From positions 1-64,000 of the IMG/VR virus record IMGVR_UViG_3300043395_002393: a stretch of 64,000 nt of DNA; one strand, given 5' to 3'. A program made the position numbers and the translations under genes. The notes beneath the pieces are model-generated. The model searched no databases. It saw nothing but the letters and a program-made list of their open reading frames with translations, and was not told where the DNA came from. This document shows, in pieces, positions 7,210 to 14,386 of this stretch; position 1 is the stretch's first letter, and each line of letters opens with the position of its first letter. This stretch comes from a virus.

Positions 7210-7238
7210 AAGCCCGCGCCCTACCAAGGCGCGGGCTT
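7210..7238. terminator. Intrinsic terminator, probably bidirectional
   Basis: An 11-bp stem AAGCCCGCGCC / GGCGCGGGCTT with a 7-base loop. It stands between two convergent genes (plus gene ending 7,160, minus gene ending 7,258), the usual place for a shared terminator. The T-run is short on the plus strand (TTTC). Confidence 0.65.
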
Positions 7239-7257
7239 TCTGCTTGGCAGAATCAAA

Positions 7258-7839
7258 CTACCCGTGGTTCGCAAAGGCCCCGTGGTAGCGCAGCCGGGCG
7301 GCTTGAATTGTGCGGATGGCGTCTTCCTTTTCCTCGAAATACCCGAAGTGGTGCAGCTTTCCATCAAAGTAGAGCCGGACCTGCCACTTTTTCATCGGTC
7401 GGAACCAGTAGACCCCTTTGACCCCGCTGGTGCTGTTCCGCCCAAGCTGAGAGTTCCGGGCGTTCTCTTTCGTCGTAGCCAGTCTCAAATTGGCGATTCG
7501 GTTGTCATCGCGGATTCCGTTAATGTGGTCGATTGGAAGGCGTGGCCACTCTCCATGAGTCAGTGCCCAAGCCGCCCAGTGGCCCGTCATGTTGGACTTC
7601 TGAAGCCGAAAGACTCGGTAGCCTTGAATTGAGATGCTGCCGGGGCTTTTTCCACTGAAACGAAGGTTCCACATCCGCATGTCACACTCCCGAGGAAAGT
7701 GGTGCTTTGGGCGTGTTTTCCAACGAAGTTCTCCGGTAGCTGGATCGTAATCAACAGCTTCTCGAAGGATTTGAACGTCAGGCTTGTCAGCGTGGAGACA
7801 AACCGCTAGGGTTCCTCCATCGGATTCATGGTCACTCAT
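7258..7839 (-). CDS. HNH homing endonuclease with AP2 DNA-binding domain
   Basis: 193 residues. The HNH centre is PIDHINGIRDDNRIANLRLATTKEN (about 105-130), with the D-H-I-N-G and N-L-R signatures of the HNH_3 group. The C-terminal 55 residues form an AP2-type DNA-binding domain (GVKGVYWFRPMKKWQVRL, then FGYFEEKEDA). Homing endonucleases of this HNH-AP2 plan are common in phages. The start at 7,839 was chosen over an upstream Met because the extra N-terminus would run through the 14-bp hairpin at 7,849-7,883. It faces opposite to all its neighbours, which marks it as an inserted selfish gene. Confidence 0.85.
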   Translation of the reverse strand: MSDHESDGGTLAVCLHADKPDVQILREAVDYDPATGELRWKTRPKHHFPRECDMRMWNLRFSGKSPGSISIQGYRVFRLQKSNMTGHWAAWALTHGEWPRLPIDHINGIRDDNRIANLRLATTKENARNSQLGRNSTSGVKGVYWFRPMKKWQVRLYFDGKLHHFGYFEEKEDAIRTIQAARLRYHGAFANHG

Positions 7840-7848
7840 GGTTCTGTA

Positions 7849-7883
7849 GGGTCGGGAGTCTGCCTCATACAGACTCCCGACCC
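7849..7883. promoter_or_regulatory. 14-bp hairpin upstream of the HNH-AP2 gene
   Basis: A perfect 14-bp inverted repeat (7,849-7,862 with 7,870-7,883) around a 7-base loop, ending 10 bases upstream of the HNH start codon on the minus strand. A strong 5-prime hairpin at this distance could limit ribosome access in read-through mRNA, as known for several T4 homing endonuclease genes. A terminator for the opposite direction is the alternative, but no T-run follows. Confidence 0.55.
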
Positions 7884-7957
7884 GATCGGCATACCACGCC
7901 CGCGAAAGTGGGTCAAGCATCCCTACGAAAGTAGGCAACCCGAACCAACAGAAACAA

Positions 7958-8344
7958 ATGAAACAACTGATTAGCTGGCTGTCGCGGCTCGAAGCCGCTC
8001 AGATCGCAGCCACCGTCGTGTCCACCGTCGCCGCGACGATCACTCGCGCCCAAGCTGTTCGCCACGTCTTCGTGTCGAACGCCGGCGCGTCCGGTGCCGT
8101 CACGTTCACCCTCCCGCCCGCTGAGCCGGGTCTCCGGGTGACCGCGATCGTCGAAGCCGCGCAGCAGCTCCGGCTCGACCCGAGCGGCACCGAGACCGTC
8201 GCTCTGCCCTCCACCGGCGTTCAGTCGGCCGCGGGCAAGTACATCTGGGCCGATGCCGCGACCGAGCACGTCAACTTGGTCTGCCTCGTAAAGGGCACCT
8301 GGGATGTCGTCGGCTTCAGCGGCACCTGGACCGCGGAGGTATAA
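7958..8344 (+). CDS. Fibre-type hypothetical protein (128 aa)
   Basis: First gene of the fibre block. A 35-residue helical Ala/Val-rich N-terminus is followed by a beta-rich domain (GAVTFTLPPAEPGLRVTAIVEAAQQLRLDP, then WDVVGFSGTW). That domain resembles the C-terminal beta modules of the proteins at 8,413, 10,986 and 24,440: a polar strand, a TLP turn, a Val-rich strand pair and a terminal W/Y-containing strand. A virion surface role is inferred from this and from position. Confidence 0.55.
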   Translation: MKQLISWLSRLEAAQIAATVVSTVAATITRAQAVRHVFVSNAGASGAVTFTLPPAEPGLRVTAIVEAAQQLRLDPSGTETVALPSTGVQSAAGKYIWADAATEHVNLVCLVKGTWDVVGFSGTWTAEV

Positions 8345-8412
8345 GCCCCACACCCTAGCGGCGGCCCGGCTCCCCCGGGTCGCCGCACCCCTTCTCCACC
8401 CGATCGCCGCCC

Positions 8413-9315
8413 ATGCTCACCATTACCAGAGGGAGGACTTTCGCGTTCGACGCTACGATCTACGACACCTACGTCGCGGACGGCGACCCGGCCAACGTGC
8501 CGACCAACCACACCGGCTGGACGATCCGCAGCCAGATTAGGACCAAGGTGGGCAACAAGCTCGTGGCGAACCTCAACGTCACGTTCCCGGTGCCTACGGC
8601 CGGCACCATCGCCATCCGGCACCAGCGCGAGTTCACGCGCAGCCTCCCCGTCGGCGACTACTGGTGGGACATCGTCGCCACCGACCCCTCTGGCGCCGAC
8701 CACGTCTACGTCGAGCCCGAGCCGATCAGCGTCAAGGACCACCCGACCGATCCGGCCGACGCGACCTACAGCTTCGTCCCCGGCGGCGGCGGGGTCATCT
8801 CCCACACCCACTCGATCTCGGACGTTACCGGGCTGCAAGAAGTCCTCGACGGACTGGAGCTTCCGCCCGGCGGCACGATCGCCCACTACCTTCGCGGCGA
8901 CCGCACTTGGCAGACCCTCGGCAAGTCCTCGGTGGGTCTGAACAACGTCCAGAACATCAACATCACCACCTGGGCCGGCAGCACGAGCCTCACGACTCTC
9001 GGCTTGGTGACCAACTTCAACGTCACCGGCGTCCGCACGGCGGTTCGCATCGTCACCGCCGACACCACGCTGACCGATCAGGACCACACGGTCCTCGTGG
9101 ACGCCTCCGCGGGGCCGGTCGAGATCACGCTCCCGGCGGTGTCCGCGCACCTCAAACGGGAGTATCGGATCAAGAAGGTGGACGGCACCGCGAACGTGGT
9201 CACCATCACCGCCGCCGGCGGTGACACGATCGAAGGCGAGCCCTTCCTCGATACCGACATCCCCGGCGAGAGCCTCACGATCCAAGGCTTCGGAACCAAC
9301 TGGAACATTCACTGA
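8413..9315 (+). CDS. Tail fibre protein
   Basis: 300 residues. The N-terminal half looks like a beta-sandwich adaptor (residues 1-115). Residues about 132-148 (HTHSISDVTGLQEVLDGL) and GKSSVGLNNVQNI near 175 are typical connecting motifs of phage tail fibres. The C-terminal 80 residues are the shared beta module (DASAGPVEITLPAVSAH). It would act on the particle surface in host recognition. It is followed 3 bases later by the second fibre gene. Confidence 0.75.
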   Translation: MLTITRGRTFAFDATIYDTYVADGDPANVPTNHTGWTIRSQIRTKVGNKLVANLNVTFPVPTAGTIAIRHQREFTRSLPVGDYWWDIVATDPSGADHVYVEPEPISVKDHPTDPADATYSFVPGGGGVISHTHSISDVTGLQEVLDGLELPPGGTIAHYLRGDRTWQTLGKSSVGLNNVQNINITTWAGSTSLTTLGLVTNFNVTGVRTAVRIVTADTTLTDQDHTVLVDASAGPVEITLPAVSAHLKREYRIKKVDGTANVVTITAAGGDTIEGEPFLDTDIPGESLTIQGFGTNWNIH

Positions 9316-9318
9316 GCC

Positions 9319-10443
9319 ATGAGCACCTCCCGCACCATCCGCATCCAGGACAACGGGCTCACCCGGACGATCGTCCGGCCGGTCGGTCCCGCAGGACCGG
9401 CAGGAGCCGCCGGCGCCCCCGGCTCGATGACCGGCCCGGTCGGCGCGACGGCGGACGCCATCGCCCTGTTCGACGGCACCACGGGCAACGTCCTGAAGAA
9501 CTCGAACGTGCTGCTCTCGGCGCTGGCGACCGCGGCCAATCTCGCCGCCGGCCTCGACGGCAAGCAGGACGTGGAGGACGGCAAGGGCTTGTCCGAGGAG
9601 AACTTCACGGCGGCGCTGAAGGCCAAACTCGACGCCCTTGGCACCGCGACCTACCGCGGCGCATACCCGTCGCTCGCGCACCTGCAAGCGGCGGTCCCCG
9701 CGGGCAACCCCGGCGACTACGCCCACGTCGAGGTCTCTGGCAGCGACCTGAAGCTCTACCACTGGGACTCCGAGAACGACTCTTGGCAGATCGGCGTGGA
9801 TCTCAGCGGCAAGGTGGACAAGGTCACCGGCAAGGCTCTCTCGACCAACGACTTCACGGACTTCTACAAGGGCTTGATCGAAACCGCGGTGCAGACCAGC
9901 ACCTTCGAGGCGGCGTTCGACGGCTTGGACACCGCAGTGGCGGCGTTCACCGCGCACATCGAGGCGGTCTACAACCCACACCCTTCGACGTTCGCCGGCA
10001 TCGGCGTGGACAACGGAACGACTCAAGAGTCGGTTGCGAGCAACACGGTGCAGGCGGTGACCGCCTTCAGCACCGCGGCCGGGTTCAACGAGCCCGCCAA
10101 CGACTGCGTCTCGAACCGGGTCAACAACCGGGTCGAGATCACCCGCACCGGCCGCTACAAGGTGGACTGGTCGCTGTCGATCGCCGCGGACTCCAACAAC
10201 GTCCAGCTCTACGGCGGCGTGATGGTTGGAGGATCGCTGGTGGCCTCGGGGCAGGCGGCGACCAAGATCGAGAACATCGCGGATCGCCACTTCATGGGCG
10301 GCACGGCGATCATCGAGATCGGAAGCACCGCAGGGACCGCGGGGCACGTTCAGATGGCGGTCTGGCACGGGCACGGGAGCACGCTCAACCTGACGCCCAG
10401 CTTCGCGGGCCTGGTGGTCGTCCGGCTCGGAGATTCGCCTTGA
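9319..10443 (+). CDS. Tail fibre protein with collagen-like repeat
   Basis: 374 residues. Residues about 20-40 contain Gly-X-Y triplets (GPAGPAGAAGAPGS), a short collagen-like trimeric stalk common in phage fibres. A helical middle carries a KQDVEDGKGLSEENFT connector. The C-terminal 150 residues form a beta-rich head (VEITRTGRYKVDWSLSIAADSNNVQLYGGVMV) resembling C1q/TNF-like receptor-binding heads. Position after another fibre gene supports adsorption. The first promoter base at 10,440 overlaps its stop region. Confidence 0.75.
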   Translation: MSTSRTIRIQDNGLTRTIVRPVGPAGPAGAAGAPGSMTGPVGATADAIALFDGTTGNVLKNSNVLLSALATAANLAAGLDGKQDVEDGKGLSEENFTAALKAKLDALGTATYRGAYPSLAHLQAAVPAGNPGDYAHVEVSGSDLKLYHWDSENDSWQIGVDLSGKVDKVTGKALSTNDFTDFYKGLIETAVQTSTFEAAFDGLDTAVAAFTAHIEAVYNPHPSTFAGIGVDNGTTQESVASNTVQAVTAFSTAAGFNEPANDCVSNRVNNRVEITRTGRYKVDWSLSIAADSNNVQLYGGVMVGGSLVASGQAATKIENIADRHFMGGTAIIEIGSTAGTAGHVQMAVWHGHGSTLNLTPSFAGLVVVRLGDSP

Positions 10444-10470
10444 CGGCACGATTAACTGACGCATTGTTGC
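10440..10470 (+). promoter_or_regulatory. Promoter cassette copy 2
   Basis: TTGACG at 10,440-10,445 and ATTGTTGC at 10,463-10,470, with ATTAAC in the spacer. The match to the 4,828 cassette is TTGACRGCRCRATTAAC, five variable bases, then YATTGTTGC, and the ATG again follows after exactly 7 bases (10,478). It drives the 58-residue gene alone, since a terminator follows that gene. Confidence 0.55.
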
Positions 10471-10477
10471 GTCGTTC

Positions 10478-10654
10478 ATGGCTGTCCTCAAAGTCAACCT
10501 GCCGAAACCGGAGCCCAAGAAGCGCGGGGGGAAGCGTCCCACGGTGCTCGTGGCGATGACCGTCGCGGAGCTTCGTGAGAAGGTGGGGGACGATGCGGTC
10601 GTCATGGTCGGTCGCAAGCATCTTGGTCGATTGCTTGCACGGTCGCTGGGTTAG
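10478..10654 (+). CDS. Small basic protein, moron-like single-gene unit (58 aa)
   Basis: Not recognised. Lys/Arg-rich N-terminus (LPKPEPKKRGGKRP) followed by a compact alpha/beta segment (TVLVAMTVAELREKVGDDAVVMVGRKHLGRLL). It has its own promoter upstream (10,440-10,470) and a strong terminator 4 bases after the stop, inside the virion operon. That one-gene transcription unit is the definition of a phage moron. Such genes often act on the host, for example in superinfection exclusion or defence, but nothing here shows which. Confidence 0.65.
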   Translation: MAVLKVNLPKPEPKKRGGKRPTVLVAMTVAELREKVGDDAVVMVGRKHLGRLLARSLG

Positions 10655-10658
10655 CGAG

Positions 10659-10693
10659 GGCCGCGCCGGAAGTGTGCCCCGGCGCGGCCTTTT
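10659..10693 (+). terminator. Rho-independent terminator
   Basis: An 11-bp perfect stem GGCCGCGCCGG / CCGGCGCGGCC (10,659-10,669 with 10,679-10,689) with a 9-base loop, followed by TTTT. It closes the one-gene unit at 10,440-10,654. Confidence 0.85.
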
Positions 10694-10733
10694 CCTGTTG
10701 CATCCTACCCGCTCTTCGGGTAGACCTCGCCGC

Positions 10734-10979
10734 ATGAGCCTGCTCATCGACGAAGGACTTGTCACCGCATCCAAGGACGTGCCGAACATGCCCATGGGCA
10801 GGACCGTGTTCATCCAAACCGACGCCGAGCTGTCGCTGGCATGGTTCGACCCGAACACCAAGGCGTTCGGCGCCACACAGACCATCTCGACCCCTGGCGA
10901 AGAGGTCAGCGTGCCGAGTTACAAGGCCCGCATCACCACCGCGACTACCGCGAACATCCGCATTGTCCTCCAACCGTAA
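10734..10979 (+). CDS. Hypothetical small structural protein (81 aa)
   Basis: Not recognised. Beta-rich small protein (TVFIQTDAELSLAWFDPNTKAFGATQTI). It lies between the terminator and the SGNH tail-spike gene, so a small virion or spike-associated protein is likely. A 7-bp hairpin CTACCCG/CGGGTAG at 10,705-10,723 sits just before the start; it may be a leader structure or a remnant promoter region. Confidence 0.55.
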   Translation: MSLLIDEGLVTASKDVPNMPMGRTVFIQTDAELSLAWFDPNTKAFGATQTISTPGEEVSVPSYKARITTATTANIRIVLQP

Positions 10980-10985
10980 TCGACC

Positions 10986-12956
10986 ATGAGCTTCATCAAA
11001 GGATCAGGATTTGTCCACGACGCCGGAGGCTCCGTCACCGCTGCCGGCCTCGTCACCGCCGCCGGGAGCATGACCGACACCCAAGAGCGTGATTTCCGCG
11101 GGTCTATCGGCATTCGCAAGGCCGACATCCGTAACACCCAGCGGCACGTCGCCGCGAAGTCTCGCGCATGGGGATCGTCTTCAACCGATCCGATCCGCGT
11201 CATGATCGCGGGCGACTCGCTTTCGACGAATATCGAGCCGCTCGAAAACATGGGGGTTACGGGCTATTTCAGCCAAGCCTACCACCTCACCGCTGGGTCA
11301 GCGCCGTCGGTTATTGCATCGGATGACTGGATCAACGGGCGAGTCATCGCCATTCCGGTCGGTGCCACGGTCCAATTCCACCCCACCGGCGGCATCGACG
11401 CCGCGTTTGCCTGCTCGAAAATCTCCATTGGATACATCGCGGAAACCGGCGCGGGCGGATTCGACATCGAGACCAGCACCCCGCAACGGAGCAGCGGAGC
11501 GTGGGAAAAAGTCGGCGTCACTCAGAACACCGAGAACGCAACGAAGATTGGCAAGTGGTATGACGTGGATGTTCCCAGCACCTCCACGGCACCCGCTTAC
11601 AAGGTCCGCATCACCAACATCACCGGCAAGCCGCTCAAGCTCATTTGTTGGGGAGTCTGGAACCACCTGACATGGGGAGTCACTTGGATTTCCGGCGTGG
11701 CGAATCTGACCGGCCGCGACGTGACATCGTGGGCGACCTGCCCATCTGCGATTTACACGCCGATCATCACCGGGCTACGCCCTGACATGGTGATTTCGCG
11801 CTGGGCCGACGCCGCCGCGAGTTGGGATTCAGGCGGGGCATTCCGCACGGAATACGACCGGATGAAGGCGATTCTGCCGCAGTGTGATTTCGTCCAGTTG
11901 TCCGGTGGCCCGGCCTACAACGGACCGGACAGCGGAGTTGCATGGCCGACTTACTACGCCGCGCAGTCTCAATACCGAGTCGGCGACGTGGCCGTCGCGC
12001 AAAACGACACCACGAAGCTATGGGGCCGCTACACTTGCACCGTCGCGCACACCCAGCAGGCCGACCGAAAACCGGGGCAGGGAGCGGCATGGGCAAGTTA
12101 TTGGACGGCCTACGCCTACGACAGCGCCATCACCACGACCAGCGACTCGGAATTCGAAGCGCAGGCGAAAAGCCAAGAGCTTTGGGCGGCGTCCGCCGGG
12201 GAAACCTTCCTCGACCTCCGCGACGTTTTCGGCCCTTACCTCCAAGCGTTCACGAACGGGCTGATCGGCGATTTTGTCCATCCCACTGCGGCCGGATGGG
12301 AGTCGATGATGGCGGAGATCAATCAGCGACTGGACGCTGCAAAAATCCCGATGGGCGGCTTCTCGGTCGGCGGTCTTTTTTCATTCCAGATCACCGCCGG
12401 GAATGGATATGCTCGTCTTGATCGCCCTCTGGAAGTCGGGTCGAGCAGCTTGGGAGGGAATCCGGCAATTCGCGTTGTAGCCTCTGACGCCGGGACCGAT
12501 TCCAGAAAGGCTTTGACCCTCACAGCATCGGGCGCGGCGGGTATTTTTAACGTCGATGGAACCAGCATCTTCAGCATGGTCTTGTCCGCCAACGGCGCTG
12601 GGCAGCACGCTCTGGTTCCGGTCAACAGCTCCGTTTCCGTGGGCATCCCCGCAACTCGCATGAGGGCGTGGCTTGGGGGCGTGGCATCCGGCACGCGGAC
12701 GATCACCGGCGCGACGACGTTGGCGGGGGCAACCGACCATACCGCCTATTGCGACGCTACCTCGGGCGCTTTTACTGTGACGTTGCCAACAGCATCGACG
12801 GTATCAGGGCAGCTTTTTGTCCTCAAGAAAATCGACAGCAGCGGCAACGCCGTGACGATTGGAGGAACCGTCGATGGCCTAGTGAACCCGACGTTGACGA
12901 CGCAGTGGCAAGTCCTTCGCGTTCGGTCTAACGGCACCACCTACTATTCGGAATGA
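10986..12956 (+). CDS. Tail-spike protein with SGNH/GDSL esterase domain
   Basis: 656 residues. The SGNH hydrolase block I is VMIAGDSLS (nucleophile Ser78), with the later D-x-x-H of block V in GDFVHPTAAGW (Asp429, His432). A beta domain (about 120-235) and a carbohydrate-binding-like module (about 330-373: QYRVGDVAVAQ, then YTCTVAHTQ and a terminal W) are inserted between them. The C-terminal 70 residues are the fibre beta module (YCDATSGAFTVTLPTAS) seen in neighbouring genes. Phage SGNH spikes usually remove O-acetyl groups from surface polysaccharide. Inference: this is the receptor-modifying spike. The stop overlaps the next gene as ATGA. Confidence 0.78.
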   Translation: MSFIKGSGFVHDAGGSVTAAGLVTAAGSMTDTQERDFRGSIGIRKADIRNTQRHVAAKSRAWGSSSTDPIRVMIAGDSLSTNIEPLENMGVTGYFSQAYHLTAGSAPSVIASDDWINGRVIAIPVGATVQFHPTGGIDAAFACSKISIGYIAETGAGGFDIETSTPQRSSGAWEKVGVTQNTENATKIGKWYDVDVPSTSTAPAYKVRITNITGKPLKLICWGVWNHLTWGVTWISGVANLTGRDVTSWATCPSAIYTPIITGLRPDMVISRWADAAASWDSGGAFRTEYDRMKAILPQCDFVQLSGGPAYNGPDSGVAWPTYYAAQSQYRVGDVAVAQNDTTKLWGRYTCTVAHTQQADRKPGQGAAWASYWTAYAYDSAITTTSDSEFEAQAKSQELWAASAGETFLDLRDVFGPYLQAFTNGLIGDFVHPTAAGWESMMAEINQRLDAAKIPMGGFSVGGLFSFQITAGNGYARLDRPLEVGSSSLGGNPAIRVVASDAGTDSRKALTLTASGAAGIFNVDGTSIFSMVLSANGAGQHALVPVNSSVSVGIPATRMRAWLGGVASGTRTITGATTLAGATDHTAYCDATSGAFTVTLPTASTVSGQLFVLKKIDSSGNAVTIGGTVDGLVNPTLTTQWQVLRVRSNGTTYYSE

Positions 12957-13171
12957 AACACCTCGCCCTCACCCTCGCCTGGCTCGCTGGCTGCACCGCC
13001 TTCTGCCTCTCCCTCTCCGGTTGCGGCCTCCACGCCCCCGCCACCTGGGCCGACCGCCCCAATCCCCTCGACGATATCGCCTCCCCGGAGATCGAGCCCG
13101 AGGCCAACGGGCACTGGGGTCCATTTGGCACCGCGCCCGCCAGCCACCGCAACTTCAACGGTTCGCCATGA
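12953..13171 (+). CDS. Small lipoprotein of the lysis cluster (72 aa)
   Basis: A signal peptide with a hydrophobic core (LALTLAWLAGCTAFCLSL) ends in a lipobox LSGC, so Cys24 should be lipidated. The mature part is Pro-rich and short, as in Rz1-type spanin lipoproteins. It overlaps both neighbours by 4 bases. Outer-membrane location and a spanin-like part in lysis are inferred from position and type. Confidence 0.65.
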   Translation: MKHLALTLAWLAGCTAFCLSLSGCGLHAPATWADRPNPLDDIASPEIEPEANGHWGPFGTAPASHRNFNGSP

Positions 13172-13746
13172 AGACGGCCATCGTCACCTTCCAGGGATTC
13201 ACCGAAGACCTCGGCAGCTCGACCGGAACGGAACGTCTCTGGCAGAAGCTCCGACCCCTCGCGTCTCCTGACCTTCTGGTGACCCAACCGGCGGCGTGGG
13301 ACGCCCGCACCGATCGGGCCGCGGCGTTCCTCCAACGCCAGCAAATCGAGCGCGTCGTCATCGTCGGCTATTCCTGGGGGGCCGGTTACGCCTCCCAACG
13401 CTTCGCCCGCGAGTGTGGGGAGCGCGGCCTCAGCGTGCCTCTCATGGTGCTGTGCGACCCGGTCTACCGCCCCCTGTGGTTGCCCCCATTGCTGCCTCTT
13501 CTACCTCTCGCCTTCCGCGCCCTTATTCCTGGCGCGGCGTCCATCAAGATTCCCCGGAATGTCCGCCGCGTCGCATGGGTCCGCCAGACCCTCTCTCTGC
13601 CGATGGGTCATCCCATCGACGCCGACCCCTACGCAACCGTGGTCGAGGACGCCGTTCTTCTCCCCTATGGTCATACCGCCATCGACGAGTCCTCTGAATG
13701 GCACGCTCTCGCTCTCGACAAAATCACCACCTACCTTCACCCCTGA
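13168..13746 (+). CDS. Alpha/beta hydrolase (esterase/lipase-like)
   Basis: 192 residues. The nucleophile elbow is GYSWGAG (Ser69), the acid is probably Asp97 (VLCDPVYRP) and the histidine His169 (LPYGHTAIDES): a complete serine-hydrolase triad in the right order. Residues about 100-125 are hydrophobic and could be a lid. There is no signal peptide. It lies between a lipoprotein and small membrane proteins, so an envelope-ester substrate during lysis is plausible, in the way mycobacteriophage LysB works, but the substrate is unknown. Frame chosen from the ATGA overlap at 13,168. Confidence 0.7.
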   Translation: MKTAIVTFQGFTEDLGSSTGTERLWQKLRPLASPDLLVTQPAAWDARTDRAAAFLQRQQIERVVIVGYSWGAGYASQRFARECGERGLSVPLMVLCDPVYRPLWLPPLLPLLPLAFRALIPGAASIKIPRNVRRVAWVRQTLSLPMGHPIDADPYATVVEDAVLLPYGHTAIDESSEWHALALDKITTYLHP

Positions 13747-13757
13747 ATCCCGCACCC

Positions 13758-14006
13758 ATGGAAATCTCGGACGCATCAGCAGTTGGAGCCGTTGTCAGCC
13801 TGTGCGCCGTCGTCGGCAGCCTTGGAGGCATCATCTACAAGACGCTCTCCAGTGCCATCGCGGCGCTTGAGAAGCGGGTGTCTCAAACCGAGGCAAAGGC
13901 CGATAGCTGCGAAAAGGACCGCGAGGACTTGCGTCAGCAAATCACCACTCTTGACCGCTCCATCTCACGTTGCTCCGCTCCGGTTTGCCCGCTTCGCGCC
14001 AAATGA
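13758..14006 (+). CDS. Holin-like or spanin-like membrane protein (82 aa)
   Basis: One hydrophobic segment at residues about 8-28 (GAVVSLCAVVGSLGGIIY) is followed by a heptad-rich coiled coil (ALEKRVSQTEAKADSCEKDREDLRQQ). This N-anchor plus coiled-coil plan fits an i-spanin, while its place fits a holin; I cannot decide. Cys residues near the end could crosslink dimers. It overlaps the next small gene by 4 bases. Confidence 0.6.
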   Translation: MEISDASAVGAVVSLCAVVGSLGGIIYKTLSSAIAALEKRVSQTEAKADSCEKDREDLRQQITTLDRSISRCSAPVCPLRAK

Positions 14007-14140
14007 CCCGTCGTTCCCCACCTCCGGTTCTCCTTGTGCTCCTCTCCGCCCTCTACTTCAGCGGAGCGCATACCTCCGCCCTGAGTGTCCCGCCGGTTCG
14101 TTGGCGCACAGCCTCCCGTTTTGAAGCCAAACGTCGCTGA
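14003..14140 (+). CDS. Small secreted or membrane peptide (45 aa)
   Basis: Begins in an ATGA overlap with the upstream gene. Basic N-terminus (MTRRSPPP), a hydrophobic segment (VLLVLLSALYFSGA), then an Arg-rich tail. It looks like a signal peptide or single-span membrane peptide, as in small lysis accessory genes. Short length limits confidence. Confidence 0.4.
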   Translation: MTRRSPPPVLLVLLSALYFSGAHTSALSVPPVRWRTASRFEAKRR

Positions 14141-14144
14141 GTGC

Positions 14145-14231
14145 ATGATCCGACGCCTGCTCACCTACATTGCCACGTTCCGGCAGCGGGCGTTGCTCCG
14201 CCAGCTTGCGCACAAACGATTCCGCCCATGA
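14145..14231 (+). CDS. Very small basic ORF (28 aa)
   Basis: Begins 4 bases after the previous stop and ends in an ATGA overlap with the next lipoprotein gene. The peptide is basic and amphipathic (LLTYIATFRQRALLRQLAHKRF). The tight packing on both sides is the main argument that it is translated; it may only couple translation between its neighbours. Confidence 0.3.
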   Translation: MIRRLLTYIATFRQRALLRQLAHKRFRP

Positions 14232-14386
14232 AACTCCTTCGCACCATCTGGCATCTCATCGTCCTTGTCATCGCGGTCCTCTACGCCGTGAGCTGCACGA
14301 TGACCATCTCCGCCGACGGTTCGAAGTCCTTCTCCATCGACGGTGAAGAGGCAGCTCGGGCCATCGAAATCCTCTCTGACAAATGA
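14228..14386 (+). CDS. Second small lipoprotein (52 aa)
   Basis: Basic start, hydrophobic core (IWHLIVLVIAVLYAVSC) with a lipobox-like AVSC, then a 30-residue acidic tail. Two small lipoproteins bracket the lysis cluster. Either could be the outer-membrane spanin. It overlaps the following gene by 4 bases. Confidence 0.55.
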   Translation: MKLLRTIWHLIVLVIAVLYAVSCTMTISADGSKSFSIDGEEAARAIEILSDK

